A stretch of DNA of 31,367 bases, from NCBI GenBank assembly GCA_035317605.1, contig DATHGT010000156.1, positions 1 to 31,367 of the forward strand, given 5' to 3'. Shown here in pieces: positions 24,777 through 31,367 of this stretch (positions are counted from its first letter, which is position 1; each line of letters opens with the position of its first letter). The notes beneath the pieces were generated by a model. The model searched no databases. It had not been told where the DNA came from and saw only the letters and a list, made by a program, of their open reading frames with translations. A program made the translations under genes and the position numbers. The DNA comes from DATHGT01 sp035317605. GTDB taxonomy: Bacteria > Methylomirabilota > Methylomirabilia > Rokubacteriales > CSP1-6.

Positions 24777-25645
24777 ATCCGCGGCCCTGGTGGAAGTCGC
24801 TCGGCCACGCGGGCCTGCTCCTGGTCGCCACGGTCTACTGCCTCTTTCCGATCTACTTCATGCTCGTGCAGTCGCTCAAGACCGCCCAGGAGGACGTCTT
24901 CGGCAACCCCCTGATCGTGGTGAACCCGACCTTCGAGAACTTCGCCGAGCTGTTCGAGCGCGAGGCCGAGGTCCGCGGCTTCATCGGCCGCACGCTCCGG
25001 CGCTCGTACCCGTTCCTGGACTGGATGGAAAACACGCTGGTGGTCTTCGCGGGCTCGGTCAGCCTCACGCTGGTGGTCAGCCTGCTCGCCGCCTACGCGC
25101 TCGGACGGCTGCGCCCGCCCGGCTTCCGGTGGTGGCGCCGCGTGATCTTCGCGACGTACGTGATCCCGCACACGATCCTGTTCGTGCCGCTGTATCAGGT
25201 CGTGCTCGCCCTGCACCTCGACGACAACCTGCTGGCGTTGCTGCTGGTCTATCCCACCCTCGCGCTGCCCTTCTGCGTGTGGATCCTCTCCGCCTACTTC
25301 CAGCACCTGCCGCGCGAGGTCGAAGAGGCGGCGCTGATCGAGGGCGCGGGCCGGGTCCGGGCGTTCTTCTCCATCATCCTGCCCATGAGCTGGCCCGTGG
25401 TGGTGGCCGCCGGCATCTTCACGCTGGGCACCATCGCCAGCGACTTCACGCTCGCCTCGGTCTTCCTCCTCGACGCCCAGAACCAGACCATCCCCGGCGG
25501 TCTCGGCACCATGGACGTCGCCCTCGACGAGCTCCTCGCCGTCGCCGGCATCAACCTCATGGCCATCCCGGTCGTCCTCATCTGCGCCCTCTTCGCCCGC
25601 AGCTACGTCCGCGGCCTCACCGCCGCCATGATCGAAGGGGCGTGA
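24773..25645 (+). CDS. Sugar ABC transporter permease, MalG/UgpE type (second pair)
   Basis: This 290-residue partner of the preceding permease has ATVYCLFPIYFMLVQSLKTA, LLAAYALGRLRPP, YVIPHTILFVPLYQVVLAL and a normal EAA loop, EEAALIEGAGR at 184-194. The periplasmic stretch of about 40 residues after the first helix (ELFEREAEVRGFIGRTLRRS) is longer than in the first MalG-type permease. The GTG start overlaps the upstream stop by four bases and has GGGAG three bases upstream. It probably uses the ATPase encoded upstream. Confidence 0.93.
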   Translation: MNPRPWWKSLGHAGLLLVATVYCLFPIYFMLVQSLKTAQEDVFGNPLIVVNPTFENFAELFEREAEVRGFIGRTLRRSYPFLDWMENTLVVFAGSVSLTLVVSLLAAYALGRLRPPGFRWWRRVIFATYVIPHTILFVPLYQVVLALHLDDNLLALLLVYPTLALPFCVWILSAYFQHLPREVEEAALIEGAGRVRAFFSIILPMSWPVVVAAGIFTLGTIASDFTLASVFLLDAQNQTIPGGLGTMDVALDELLAVAGINLMAIPVVLICALFARSYVRGLTAAMIEGA

Positions 25646-25661
25646 AGTACGCGAAACCAGC

Positions 25662-26684
25662 TCACTTCAATCTGATGATCCTGTGCAACGCCGTCTCCGC
25701 GATATACAGCGCACCGCTCGGATCCACGGCGATGCCCTGGGGATCTCCGAGGCCGCTGGCGACGCTGGTGACGGCGCCAGCCGGGGAGACGCGGTAGACC
25801 TCGCGGATGTGAAATCCGGCGCTGACGTAGACGCTGCCGTCGGGAGCGACGGCCATGCTGGTCCGGTTGAAGTGGCCGGACGGGAGCCGGGTGACTCGCC
25901 GCAGCAAACCGTCCGTCGAGAGCACGAAGACTTCTCCAATGGACGTGAGCAGGGTGAGCTCCCCCGCGCCGCGCGCGACGACCGCGATGAACTTGTTGAG
26001 CGGCTCGCCGACGACCTTGCGCATCGGCGGGCGCGGGAAGATCGGGGGCACCAGCTCGAGCCGCCGCGGGAGCGGAATGCCGGCGTCGGGGTCGACGCGG
26101 AAGACCAGCGGGCCCTGGTAGTCCTCGGTGGCGAGCCACGCGAGCGACGGGGGCGGCGGGGCCTCGGAGCGGAGCTGGCTCTCGAAGCTCGCGTAGTCGA
26201 GCACGGCCAGCCGGCCGAACGCGTCGATCGCGAAGCTCGACCCGCCCAGCAGGTGGTTCAGGCCGACCACGACCGGGACCAGGCGCTTGTCGGCGCCGAA
26301 GCGATAGATGCGATTGCCGTTTTCCTCTCCGAGGAACAGATCGTCGGTCTTGGGGTGAACCGCCAAACTGCCCAGCGCGTTCTTGCGCGGCCCCTCGGCG
26401 AACGGGATCACGACGCGCGGCACCAGCGCGGCGTTGATGGGCACGCCGGCCGCGGGATCGAGCCAGAAGATCTCGGCCGCGGCGTCGCCGCGCCAGCCGT
26501 GGCTCAGGACCACCAGCCGGCCGGACGCGGTCAGCGCGAGCTGCGCCGGCCGCGGCACGTCCGTGGCGACCACCTCGATCCGCATCCCCTCGGCCAGCCG
26601 CGGCTCGGCCAGACCGCGGTGCGGGGCGAGCGCGGCGCCGACGGCCAGCGTGGCGGCGAGGACCGCCCACGATAGCCTTGACAC
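25662..26684 (-). CDS. Secreted beta-propeller (NHL/SMP-30-like) protein
   Basis: The product (about 340 residues) has a signal peptide (LSWAVLAATLAVGAALAPH, cleavage near GLAEP) followed by repeated blades: LALTASGRLVVLSHG, LAVHPKTDDLFLGEENGNRI, FAIDAFGRLAVLDYAS, MAVAPDGSVYVSAGFHIREV and IAVDPSGALYIAETALHRII. The spacing and the G-x-h-Y-V/h-A/S pattern are those of NHL or gluconolactonase-like propellers. It may bind or hydrolyse a sugar or lactone, but I see no certain metal site. The start is uncertain: GTG at 26684 places the signal peptide at the very N terminus, while ATG at 26726 adds 14 residues. It converges with the fourth permease (16 bases between stops) and diverges from the cupin gene. 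Confidence 0.82.
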   Translation of the reverse strand: MSRLSWAVLAATLAVGAALAPHRGLAEPRLAEGMRIEVVATDVPRPAQLALTASGRLVVLSHGWRGDAAAEIFWLDPAAGVPINAALVPRVVIPFAEGPRKNALGSLAVHPKTDDLFLGEENGNRIYRFGADKRLVPVVVGLNHLLGGSSFAIDAFGRLAVLDYASFESQLRSEAPPPPSLAWLATEDYQGPLVFRVDPDAGIPLPRRLELVPPIFPRPPMRKVVGEPLNKFIAVVARGAGELTLLTSIGEVFVLSTDGLLRRVTRLPSGHFNRTSMAVAPDGSVYVSAGFHIREVYRVSPAGAVTSVASGLGDPQGIAVDPSGALYIAETALHRIIRLK

Positions 26685-26707
26685 AATGAAAGACCGAATG
26701 CTAGGTT
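26678..26707 (+). promoter_or_regulatory. Predicted sigma70 promoter of the cupin gene
   Basis: A perfect TTGACA (26678-26683) is followed after 18 bases by TAGGTT (26702-26707), preceded by TG as in extended -10 elements. The leader would be about 47 bases long and ends with a GAGGAG ribosome-binding site (26747-26752). The -35 box overlaps the proposed start of the divergent propeller gene. Confidence 0.5.
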
Positions 26708-26760
26708 GCGCGCACCCGGACATCATCGAAGTTCACCCGCTTTCGCGAGGAGTGGCCCAC

Positions 26761-27210
26761 ATGCCCACGAAGATCTCCCTCGCTGTCCCCATCGCACTTC
26801 TCATCGCGCTGGCTCACCTGCCGGCCGGCGCCCAGGACTCGAACGCTCCGAAGGACGTTACGCTTCGGCCGCTGGTGACCTCGCTGGGCGGATTCAGCGC
26901 CACCGTCAACGCGCCGATTTTCGTGACGGGCTCGACGGTCACGCTGGGGCCGGGAGGACAGACCGGCCGGCAGCAGTTCAGGGTGCCGACGTACGTCTAC
27001 GTCGTGGAGGGCATCCTCACCACCATGTACGAGGCCGGCCCGGTTGGAATCATGGGTGCGCAGTACCACTCCGCCGGCCAGTCCTTCATGGACAACGGCG
27101 GATGGTGGCACAACTACACCAACAAGACCGACAAGCCCGTGAAAGTCCTCATCCTGCACCTCGGCTACCCCGGCCGCCCCGACCCCATCCAGAAGCCCGA
27201 AGCGGACTAG
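26761..27210 (+). CDS. Secreted cupin-fold protein
   Basis: This 149-residue protein has a signal peptide (SLAVPIALLIALAHLPAGAQ, cleavage near residue 25) and a single cupin-like barrel: GSTVTLGPGGQTGRQQFRVP, then TYVYVVEGILTTMYEAG and WWHNYTNKTDKPVKVLILHL. Cupin motif 1 normally reads G-x5-HxH-x3/4-E-x6-G. Here the two His are replaced (R70, Q71, Q72 in that region) while E83-G84 remain, and motif 2 keeps H117. Metal binding is therefore doubtful and a sugar-binding or structural role is possible. The Shine-Dalgarno is good (GAGGAG, eight bases). It lies between two sugar-type transporter loci. Its stop is followed two bases later by palindromic copy C. Confidence 0.82.
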   Translation: MPTKISLAVPIALLIALAHLPAGAQDSNAPKDVTLRPLVTSLGGFSATVNAPIFVTGSTVTLGPGGQTGRQQFRVPTYVYVVEGILTTMYEAGPVGIMGAQYHSAGQSFMDNGGWWHNYTNKTDKPVKVLILHLGYPGRPDPIQKPEAD

Positions 27211-27212
27211 GA

Positions 27213-27260
27213 CTCGGAGGGGGGCTTTGCCCCCCTCCGACGCTCATCGCTCGGAGCGAG
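27213..27260 (+). repeat. Palindromic element, copy C (between convergent genes)
   Basis: The stem CGGAGGGGGGC / GCCCCCCTCCG (27215-27239) is a perfect 11-bp hairpin with a TTT loop, followed by CGACGCTCATCGCTCG and GAGCGAG. The element fills the whole gap between the cupin stop and the stop of the minus-strand permease, so it could form the 3' end of both transcripts. A U-tract is lacking. Confidence 0.8.
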
Positions 27261-28121
27261 TTACTTCACGACGCCGCCGGTGATGCCCTGGATGAAGCGG
27301 TCGAGGAAGAAGTTGTAGAGGATGGCGACGGGTAGTCCGACCAGCAGCACGGCGGCCATGATCGAGCCCCAGTAGTAGACGTCGCCGCGGATCAGCTCCG
27401 TCGGCACGCCGACCGGCACCGGCTTCTGGTCGCCCGGCGAGACGAAGGCGAGCCCGTACAGGAAGTCCTGCATCGAGAGCGTGAACGCGAAGATCACCGA
27501 GGTCAGGACCCCCGGCAGGCTCACCGGGAGCACCACGCGGATGAGCGCGCCGAGCTGGCCGCAGCCATCGACCCGCGCCGCCTCTTCCATCTCCAGGGGC
27601 ACGGTCTTGAAGAATCCCATCATGAGCCAGGTACAGAACGGGATCGTGAACGTCGGATAGACCAGCACCAGCGCCCACCACGAATCCTGCAATCCGAGCG
27701 TGGCGACGACCCGCGAGAGGGGCAGGAACAGGATGATGCCCGGCACCAGGTATGTCATGAAGATCGCGATCCCGATATTCTCGGCGCCGGGCAGGCGCAG
27801 CCGGGCCAGCGCGTAGCCGGCCGGCACCGCGGTGAGCAGCGTAATCACCGCGACCCAGAACGCGATCACCATGGTGTTGATGATCCAGGAGCCGTAGTTC
27901 GTCTGGTAGAAGAGCGTCTCGAAGTGCTTCAGGGTGGGCGCCATGTTGAACCAGAACGGAATGTTCTCCATCCGGTAGAGATCCGGATCCTGCTTGAACG
28001 CGGTGATCACCATCCAGTAGATGGGGAACACGGCCATGAACACGAACGGCGTGAGCCCCGCGTAGATCCACAGGTTCCGCCGGACGGCCTTCTCGCGCTG
28101 CGTCTTTGGCGCCACCCTCAC
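27261..28121 (-). CDS. Sugar ABC transporter permease, MalG/UgpE type (third set)
   Basis: This 286-residue permease has FVFMAVFPIYWMVITAFKQD, AGYALARLRLPG, YLVPGIILFLPLSRVVATL and a normal EAA loop, EEAARVDGCGQLG at 179-191. The C-terminal LVGLPVAILYNFFLDRFIQG is typical of the family. The GTG at 28121 overlaps the stop of the upstream permease by four bases; a second GTG at 28115 lies eight bases after GGGAG and is equally plausible. It is the last gene of the minus-strand binding protein-permease-permease operon. No ATPase follows. Confidence 0.93.
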   Translation of the reverse strand: MRVAPKTQREKAVRRNLWIYAGLTPFVFMAVFPIYWMVITAFKQDPDLYRMENIPFWFNMAPTLKHFETLFYQTNYGSWIINTMVIAFWVAVITLLTAVPAGYALARLRLPGAENIGIAIFMTYLVPGIILFLPLSRVVATLGLQDSWWALVLVYPTFTIPFCTWLMMGFFKTVPLEMEEAARVDGCGQLGALIRVVLPVSLPGVLTSVIFAFTLSMQDFLYGLAFVSPGDQKPVPVGVPTELIRGDVYYWGSIMAAVLLVGLPVAILYNFFLDRFIQGITGGVVK

Positions 28122-29104
28122 CACTCCCGTCGCTTGATGTTGCGCAGGACCAGGATCATCGCCGGCAGCAGCAAGGGGACCAGGAACAGCGCGATCGCCG
28201 CGCCGCGGCCGAGGTTGCCGGCCTGGATGCCGATCTGATAGGCGAGCACGGGCAGGATCTTGCTGGCGTTGGCGGGCCCGCCCTGGGTGAGCAGATAGAC
28301 GACGCTCAGGTCGGACAGCGTGAACACGGTGTCGAACAGGAACCCGATCATCAGAATCGGAAAGATCATCGGCGTCACGATGTGCCGGAACCGCTGAAAG
28401 AAGCTGCAGCCGTCGACCTTGGCCGCGTCGAGCACCTCCAAGGGCACGGCGGTAAAGCCGGCCAGCAGCACGATCGCGCTGAACGGGAACGTGCGCCACA
28501 CGTTCACCGCGATGCACGCGGGCAGCGCCAGCTCGGGCTGGCCGAGCCAGACGGGCCAGGACGCAGATCCGTAGGTGCCGATCAGCCCGAGGCGGCTCAG
28601 CACCCAGTTGATGACGCTGAACTGCGAGTCGTACATCCACTTCCAGGACAACACGCTGATGGCCACGGGCAGCGTGAACGGAATCACCACCAGCCCGCGG
28701 ATCAGCTTCTTGCCCGGGAAGTTCTGGAGCAGCAGGAAGGCCAGCGAGGTGCCGAGCAGGGTCTTGAAGATCGCGGCCACGACCAGGAAGATCACGCTGT
28801 TGCGGAGCGCGATCCAGAACGTCTCCATCTCCCAGGCCGCGCGGAAGTTGTCGAGGCCGACGAACTTGGCGACGGGATCGCCCACGTTGGCGTCGCTGAC
28901 CGCGAGGTAGAGCGAGAACAGGAACGGCGCGCCCACCAGGAGGAGGACGTAGAGAGCGGCGGGCGCCAGCAGCGTGTAGCCGAAGATGTGGCGTTGCGCG
29001 GTATGGGTCCGCCACCAGGGCCGCCGGGATGTCACAACCGGGACCGAAACGACGGCGGCCCGGGCCGATGGCTCCGGGCCGCCCCTGAGTGAAGCGGTCG
29101 TCAT
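28118..29104 (-). CDS. Sugar ABC transporter permease, MalF/UgpA type (third set)
   Basis: This 328-residue permease has the helix YTLLAPAALYVLLLVGAPFL, FVGLDNFRAAW, VIPFTLPVAISVLSWKWM, LTQGGPANASKI and an EAA-like loop, LDAAKVDGCSFFQRF at 225-239, with Asp for Glu. Its N-terminal 40 residues are variable and Arg-rich. The ATG at 29104 overlaps the TGA of the binding-protein gene (ATGA), which decides the start and implies coupled translation. It pairs with the following MalG-type protein. Confidence 0.94.
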   Translation of the reverse strand: MTTASLRGGPEPSARAAVVSVPVVTSRRPWWRTHTAQRHIFGYTLLAPAALYVLLLVGAPFLFSLYLAVSDANVGDPVAKFVGLDNFRAAWEMETFWIALRNSVIFLVVAAIFKTLLGTSLAFLLLQNFPGKKLIRGLVVIPFTLPVAISVLSWKWMYDSQFSVINWVLSRLGLIGTYGSASWPVWLGQPELALPACIAVNVWRTFPFSAIVLLAGFTAVPLEVLDAAKVDGCSFFQRFRHIVTPMIFPILMIGFLFDTVFTLSDLSVVYLLTQGGPANASKILPVLAYQIGIQAGNLGRGAAIALFLVPLLLPAMILVLRNIKRREW

Positions 29105-30438
29105 GCCCTCTTGTGCTTCGAGAAGATGCGGCGGTACTCCGCCACGCCCCACTTCATGACGTCTTCGATGTTCTGGCCGCGCGCCACCTTCGTGAACATG
29201 TCGGGCAGCACGAACAGGTTGACGACCTCCTGGATCGGGGTCGTGAACGGGCCGGGATAGCCGTAGAACGCCACCATCTTCGGGAAGTCCTGGAGGATCT
29301 GCATCTTGGGATCGCTGCCGATGACCGGCATCGGCTTGACGGCGTCGCCGAGCAGGTACGGCATGTTGTAGCCGCGGCTCTGGACCATGCCTTCCTTGCC
29401 GCTGTCCAGGAAGTGGGTCAGGAACTCCTTGGCCGCCGGCTGGTTCTTCGAGAACTTCCAGATCATGTAGACGTTGGCGGCCGACGTGCTGACCCGCTTG
29501 CCGCCGGGGCCGGCGGGCTCCAGCGCGATGTGGGTGTTCTTGAAGACGTCCGGGTTGGTGTCTTCCGTCGTCCGGTAGGCCGAGATCGCGTCATGGATCC
29601 AGCAGCCGACGCCCGAGGCCAGGAACCGGTTGTCGGAGGCGTCGTCCCAGGAGAAGACCTCCGGGGTCATGCCTTCGTCGAACAGCGCCTTGGCGAAGCG
29701 CATGGCCTCGCGCATTTCCTTCGAGTCGATCAGGATGTTCTCGCCCGACAGGTCGGCCTCCTGGGCACCGAAGCTGAACGCCAGCGAGCGCCAGTTGAGG
29801 TTGGCGTCCGCGCACTGGGAGAACTGGATGCCGGTCGGATGGCCCTTGGGCTTGAGCGTGCGGGCCGCCACCCGCGCCAGCTCCCAGGTGTCGGGGTACT
29901 TGAGGTTGTTGGCGTCGAAGAGGTCCTTGCGGTAGAGCATGGGCAGCAGGATGTAGAACATCGGGATGCCGTACTGCTTGCCCTCGACCTCGACCAGCGG
30001 GCCGGCCGAGGGGATCCATCCGCCGTGCTTCTTGCCGGACGCGGCGTAGACGTCGCTGATGTCGGCCAGGCTCTTGTAGTAGAGCCGGGTCAGGATCGAC
30101 GAGCCGTTCATGATGATGTCGTGGCCGGCTCCCGCCGCGAACTCGGCGGCCATGCGCGCGGGCAGCTCGAGGTGCGGGATGTGGTCGACGCGCACCTTCA
30201 CGCCGTTCTTGTCGCCCCACTCCTTGGTGAACTTGTTGTCGAACCAGGTGTCATACGCCGGGATGAAGTGACTCCACTGGAGAATGCGCAGGGTCGTGCC
30301 CTTGATCTGGGCGGGCGCCTGGCGAGCGTCGAGCATGGTCAGGAGCGAGGTCCCGGCCACTCCGGCGCCGGCAACCGTGAGGAATTTCCGGCGGTTGAGG
30401 GTGAGAGAGCCGCTGTCGGTAGGTCGCAGGTCGCTCAT
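29101..30438 (-). CDS. Sugar-type ABC transporter substrate-binding protein (third)
   Basis: This 445-residue family-1 binding protein has a Tat signal (LNRRKFLTVAGAGVAG, cleavage near APAQ). The mature part includes LRILQWSHFIPAYDTWFD, ELPARMAAEFAAGAGHDIIM, YGIPMFYILLPMLYRKDLFD, then GCWIHDAISAYR and FSKNQPAAKEFLTHFL. It is clearly related to, but more distant from, the two tandem binding proteins at 18107-20727, which share the RWNDFIP/QWSHFIP start and the SKNQ-AK(D/E)FL block. The ATG at 30438 has AGGAGG six bases upstream and a TTGACA promoter. The ligand is unknown. Confidence 0.94.
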   Translation of the reverse strand: MSDLRPTDSGSLTLNRRKFLTVAGAGVAGTSLLTMLDARQAPAQIKGTTLRILQWSHFIPAYDTWFDNKFTKEWGDKNGVKVRVDHIPHLELPARMAAEFAAGAGHDIIMNGSSILTRLYYKSLADISDVYAASGKKHGGWIPSAGPLVEVEGKQYGIPMFYILLPMLYRKDLFDANNLKYPDTWELARVAARTLKPKGHPTGIQFSQCADANLNWRSLAFSFGAQEADLSGENILIDSKEMREAMRFAKALFDEGMTPEVFSWDDASDNRFLASGVGCWIHDAISAYRTTEDTNPDVFKNTHIALEPAGPGGKRVSTSAANVYMIWKFSKNQPAAKEFLTHFLDSGKEGMVQSRGYNMPYLLGDAVKPMPVIGSDPKMQILQDFPKMVAFYGYPGPFTTPIQEVVNLFVLPDMFTKVARGQNIEDVMKWGVAEYRRIFSKHKRA

Positions 30439-30504
30439 CGTGAGCCTCCTCTGTGGTCACGGGGCCGATCGAGAGATAACCACCCGATCTGAAAGGTTAG
30501 ATTG

Positions 30505-30532
30505 TTTATGCTTCGCGGGCGCCAAATGTCAA
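30505..30532 (-). promoter_or_regulatory. Predicted sigma70 promoter of the third sugar-ABC operon
   Basis: On the minus strand a perfect TTGACA (30527-30532) is followed after 16 bases by CATAAA (30505-30510, 4 of 6 matches) in a locally AT-rich stretch. The start point would be near 30498, giving a leader of about 60 bases before the binding-protein gene. Confidence 0.6.
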
Positions 30533-30540
30533 GTAGCTTC

Positions 30541-30549
30541 TGCTAGGCT
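30541..30549 (+). promoter_or_regulatory. Possible extended -10 of the cytochrome c gene (leaderless)
   Basis: TGCTAGGCT fits an extended -10 (TG, one base, TAGGCT). It ends eight bases before the ATG at 30558, the same spacing as at the CoA-transferase and LLM genes, and no ribosome-binding site is present. It lies back to back with the minus-strand promoter of the third ABC operon. Confidence 0.4.
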
Positions 30550-30557
30550 GACCTTCG

Positions 30558-31016
30558 ATGCGCCGGCCCGCTCTCGCGCTCCTCGGCATTCTCGTCGGGC
30601 TGGGTCTCTTCGCCGGGGGCCTCGCCTGGCTGCTCGACACCCCGAAACCCCCGGCGGGGACCCCGCGTATCGCCCGTCTCTACCTGGGCCTCTGCGCCAC
30701 CTGCCACGGGGCCGACGGCCACGGCTCCTGGCGCGCCACCCTGTTTCTGATCCGGCCCGGTGACCTGGCCGACTCCTCGCGCATGGCCGGACACAGCGAC
30801 CAGTATCTCTTCGACATCATCAAGAACGGCGGCGCCCCGATCGGACGGCCGGGCATGCCGGCCTTCGGCGGCTCCATCAGGGACGAGGACATCCGCGCCC
30901 TCGTCGCCTACCTGCGAACCCTCGGAGGAGAACCATGGCGTTCACGGACAACCTCTGGCACGCGATCGAGACCATCTACGCCGAGATCCTGCGCCATCCC
31001 TTCCTCACGGGGCTGA
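30558..31016 (+). CDS. Small membrane-anchored cytochrome c
   Basis: This 152-residue protein has an N-terminal membrane anchor or signal (ALLGILVGLGLFAGGLAWLL) and a class I cytochrome c domain: haem-binding CATCH at 46-50 and the distal Met100 in GRPGMPAFGG, ending with IRALVAYLRTLGG, the usual C-terminal helix. It acts on the periplasmic side as an electron carrier; the partner is unknown. After that helix the frame runs on for about 28 residues (EPWRSRTTSGTRSRPSTPRS and so on), which are the first TenA codons read in another frame. The gene therefore overlaps TenA by 82 bases, and the tail has no family counterpart. There is no Shine-Dalgarno; a -10-like box is eight bases upstream. Confidence 0.87.
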   Translation: MRRPALALLGILVGLGLFAGGLAWLLDTPKPPAGTPRIARLYLGLCATCHGADGHGSWRATLFLIRPGDLADSSRMAGHSDQYLFDIIKNGGAPIGRPGMPAFGGSIRDEDIRALVAYLRTLGGEPWRSRTTSGTRSRPSTPRSCAIPSSRG

Positions 31017-31367
31017 GCGACGGCTCGCTGGCGAAGGACAGCTTCCGGTTCTACGCGGTCCAGGACGCGCTGTACCTGCGCGAGTTCGCGCGGGGCCTGT
31101 CGATCGCGGCGGCCCGCGCGCCGCGCGACGAGTGGATCATCATGTTCAACGAGCACGCCGCGGAGGCCCTGCGCGTCGAGCGCGCGCTGCACGAGAGCTT
31201 CTTCGCGGAGTTCGGCCTGTCCGCCGCCGACGTCGCGGCCACACCGCTGGCCCCGACCAACGTCGCCTACACGAGCTACCTGCTGGCGGTCGCGTACGGC
31301 CGGCCCTTCCACGAGGCCGTGGCCGCGCTCCTTCCCTGCTACTGGATCTACTGGGAAGTCGGCAAGA
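30935..31367 (+). CDS. tenA: TenA-family protein (thiaminase II-like), N-terminal part
   Basis: The first 144 codons are seen; the gene continues beyond the window. It matches TenA helical-bundle proteins, which hydrolyse thiamin or the breakdown product aminopyrimidine to salvage the HMP moiety. The residues known in B. subtilis TenA appear at the same numbers: Asp44 (AVQDALYL), Tyr112 (NVAYTSYLL) and Cys135 (LLPCYWIYWEVG), so catalytic function is plausible; Glu205 is off the end. The ATG follows GGAGGAG by five bases, a site that lies inside the cytochrome c gene. No TPP riboswitch motif is seen upstream. Confidence 0.9.
   Translation, partial: MAFTDNLWHAIETIYAEILRHPFLTGLSDGSLAKDSFRFYAVQDALYLREFARGLSIAAARAPRDEWIIMFNEHAAEALRVERALHESFFAEFGLSAADVAATPLAPTNVAYTSYLLAVAYGRPFHEAVAALLPCYWIYWEVGK

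Noticed and set aside
30451..30557. Possible TPP riboswitch upstream of the cytochrome c-TenA pair
   Set aside because: No CUGAGA or ACCUGAUC-like conserved motifs in the gap; the sequence is explained by two divergent promoters.

Overview
The window is about 31.4 kb of very GC-rich bacterial DNA, densely coding on both strands. Outer-membrane and LPS functions (an MlaC-type phospholipid-binding protein, KdsB, and an RND/MMPL exporter) point to a Gram-negative cell. A bactofilin, FabI, an LLM flavin oxidoreductase, a CaiB/BaiF CoA-transferase, a lone xanthine-dehydrogenase-type subunit and many Tat-exported ABC binding proteins are the mix I associate with uncultivated soil lineages such as Candidatus Rokubacteria/Methylomirabilota or deep Proteobacteria. 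That placement is inference, not something the sequence proves.

Positions 1-8000: the end of a GT39-type membrane glycosyltransferase (+) meets a minus-strand block reading XDH-like molybdopterin subunit, Bax-inhibitor-1 protein, MlaC, CoA-transferase family III and a family-5 (peptide-type) binding protein. Positions 8000-14150: a bactofilin, a decayed VapC toxin relic, an EamA-type permease, an AtzA/TRZ-like amidohydrolase, an MMPL exporter and a small secreted protein of unknown function. Positions 14150-17800: a Zn-alcohol dehydrogenase and fabI (minus), divergent from an LLM oxidoreductase coupled to kdsB (plus).

Positions 17800-30550 are the most distinctive part. A plus-strand cluster holds two tandem paralogous sugar-type binding proteins, a permease pair, one MalK/UgpC-type ATPase and a second permease pair. 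A second minus-strand set holds another binding protein and a third permease pair. Between them lie a secreted beta-propeller protein and a secreted cupin-fold protein. Only one ATPase serves three permease pairs in view, so sharing of that ATPase is a reasonable inference. The far right end has a small membrane-anchored cytochrome c overlapping a TenA homologue that runs off the window.

Two sequence patterns stand out beyond the genes. First, a short GC-rich palindromic element (head CTCGGAGGGGGGCTTCG) recurs four times. In three copies it begins one or two bases after a stop codon; the fourth is inverted. Three copies lie in or beside the ABC cluster, two of them flanking the ATPase gene. 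Second, several genes that lack a Shine-Dalgarno sequence have a -10-like hexamer only 7-9 bases before the start codon, suggesting leaderless mRNAs. I found no rRNA, tRNA, CRISPR array, insertion sequence or prophage. The only stretch of about 300 bases or more without a confident gene is 17797-18106, which holds a doubtful 61-residue ORF and the promoter of the first ABC operon; 8538-8933 holds the VapC relic.
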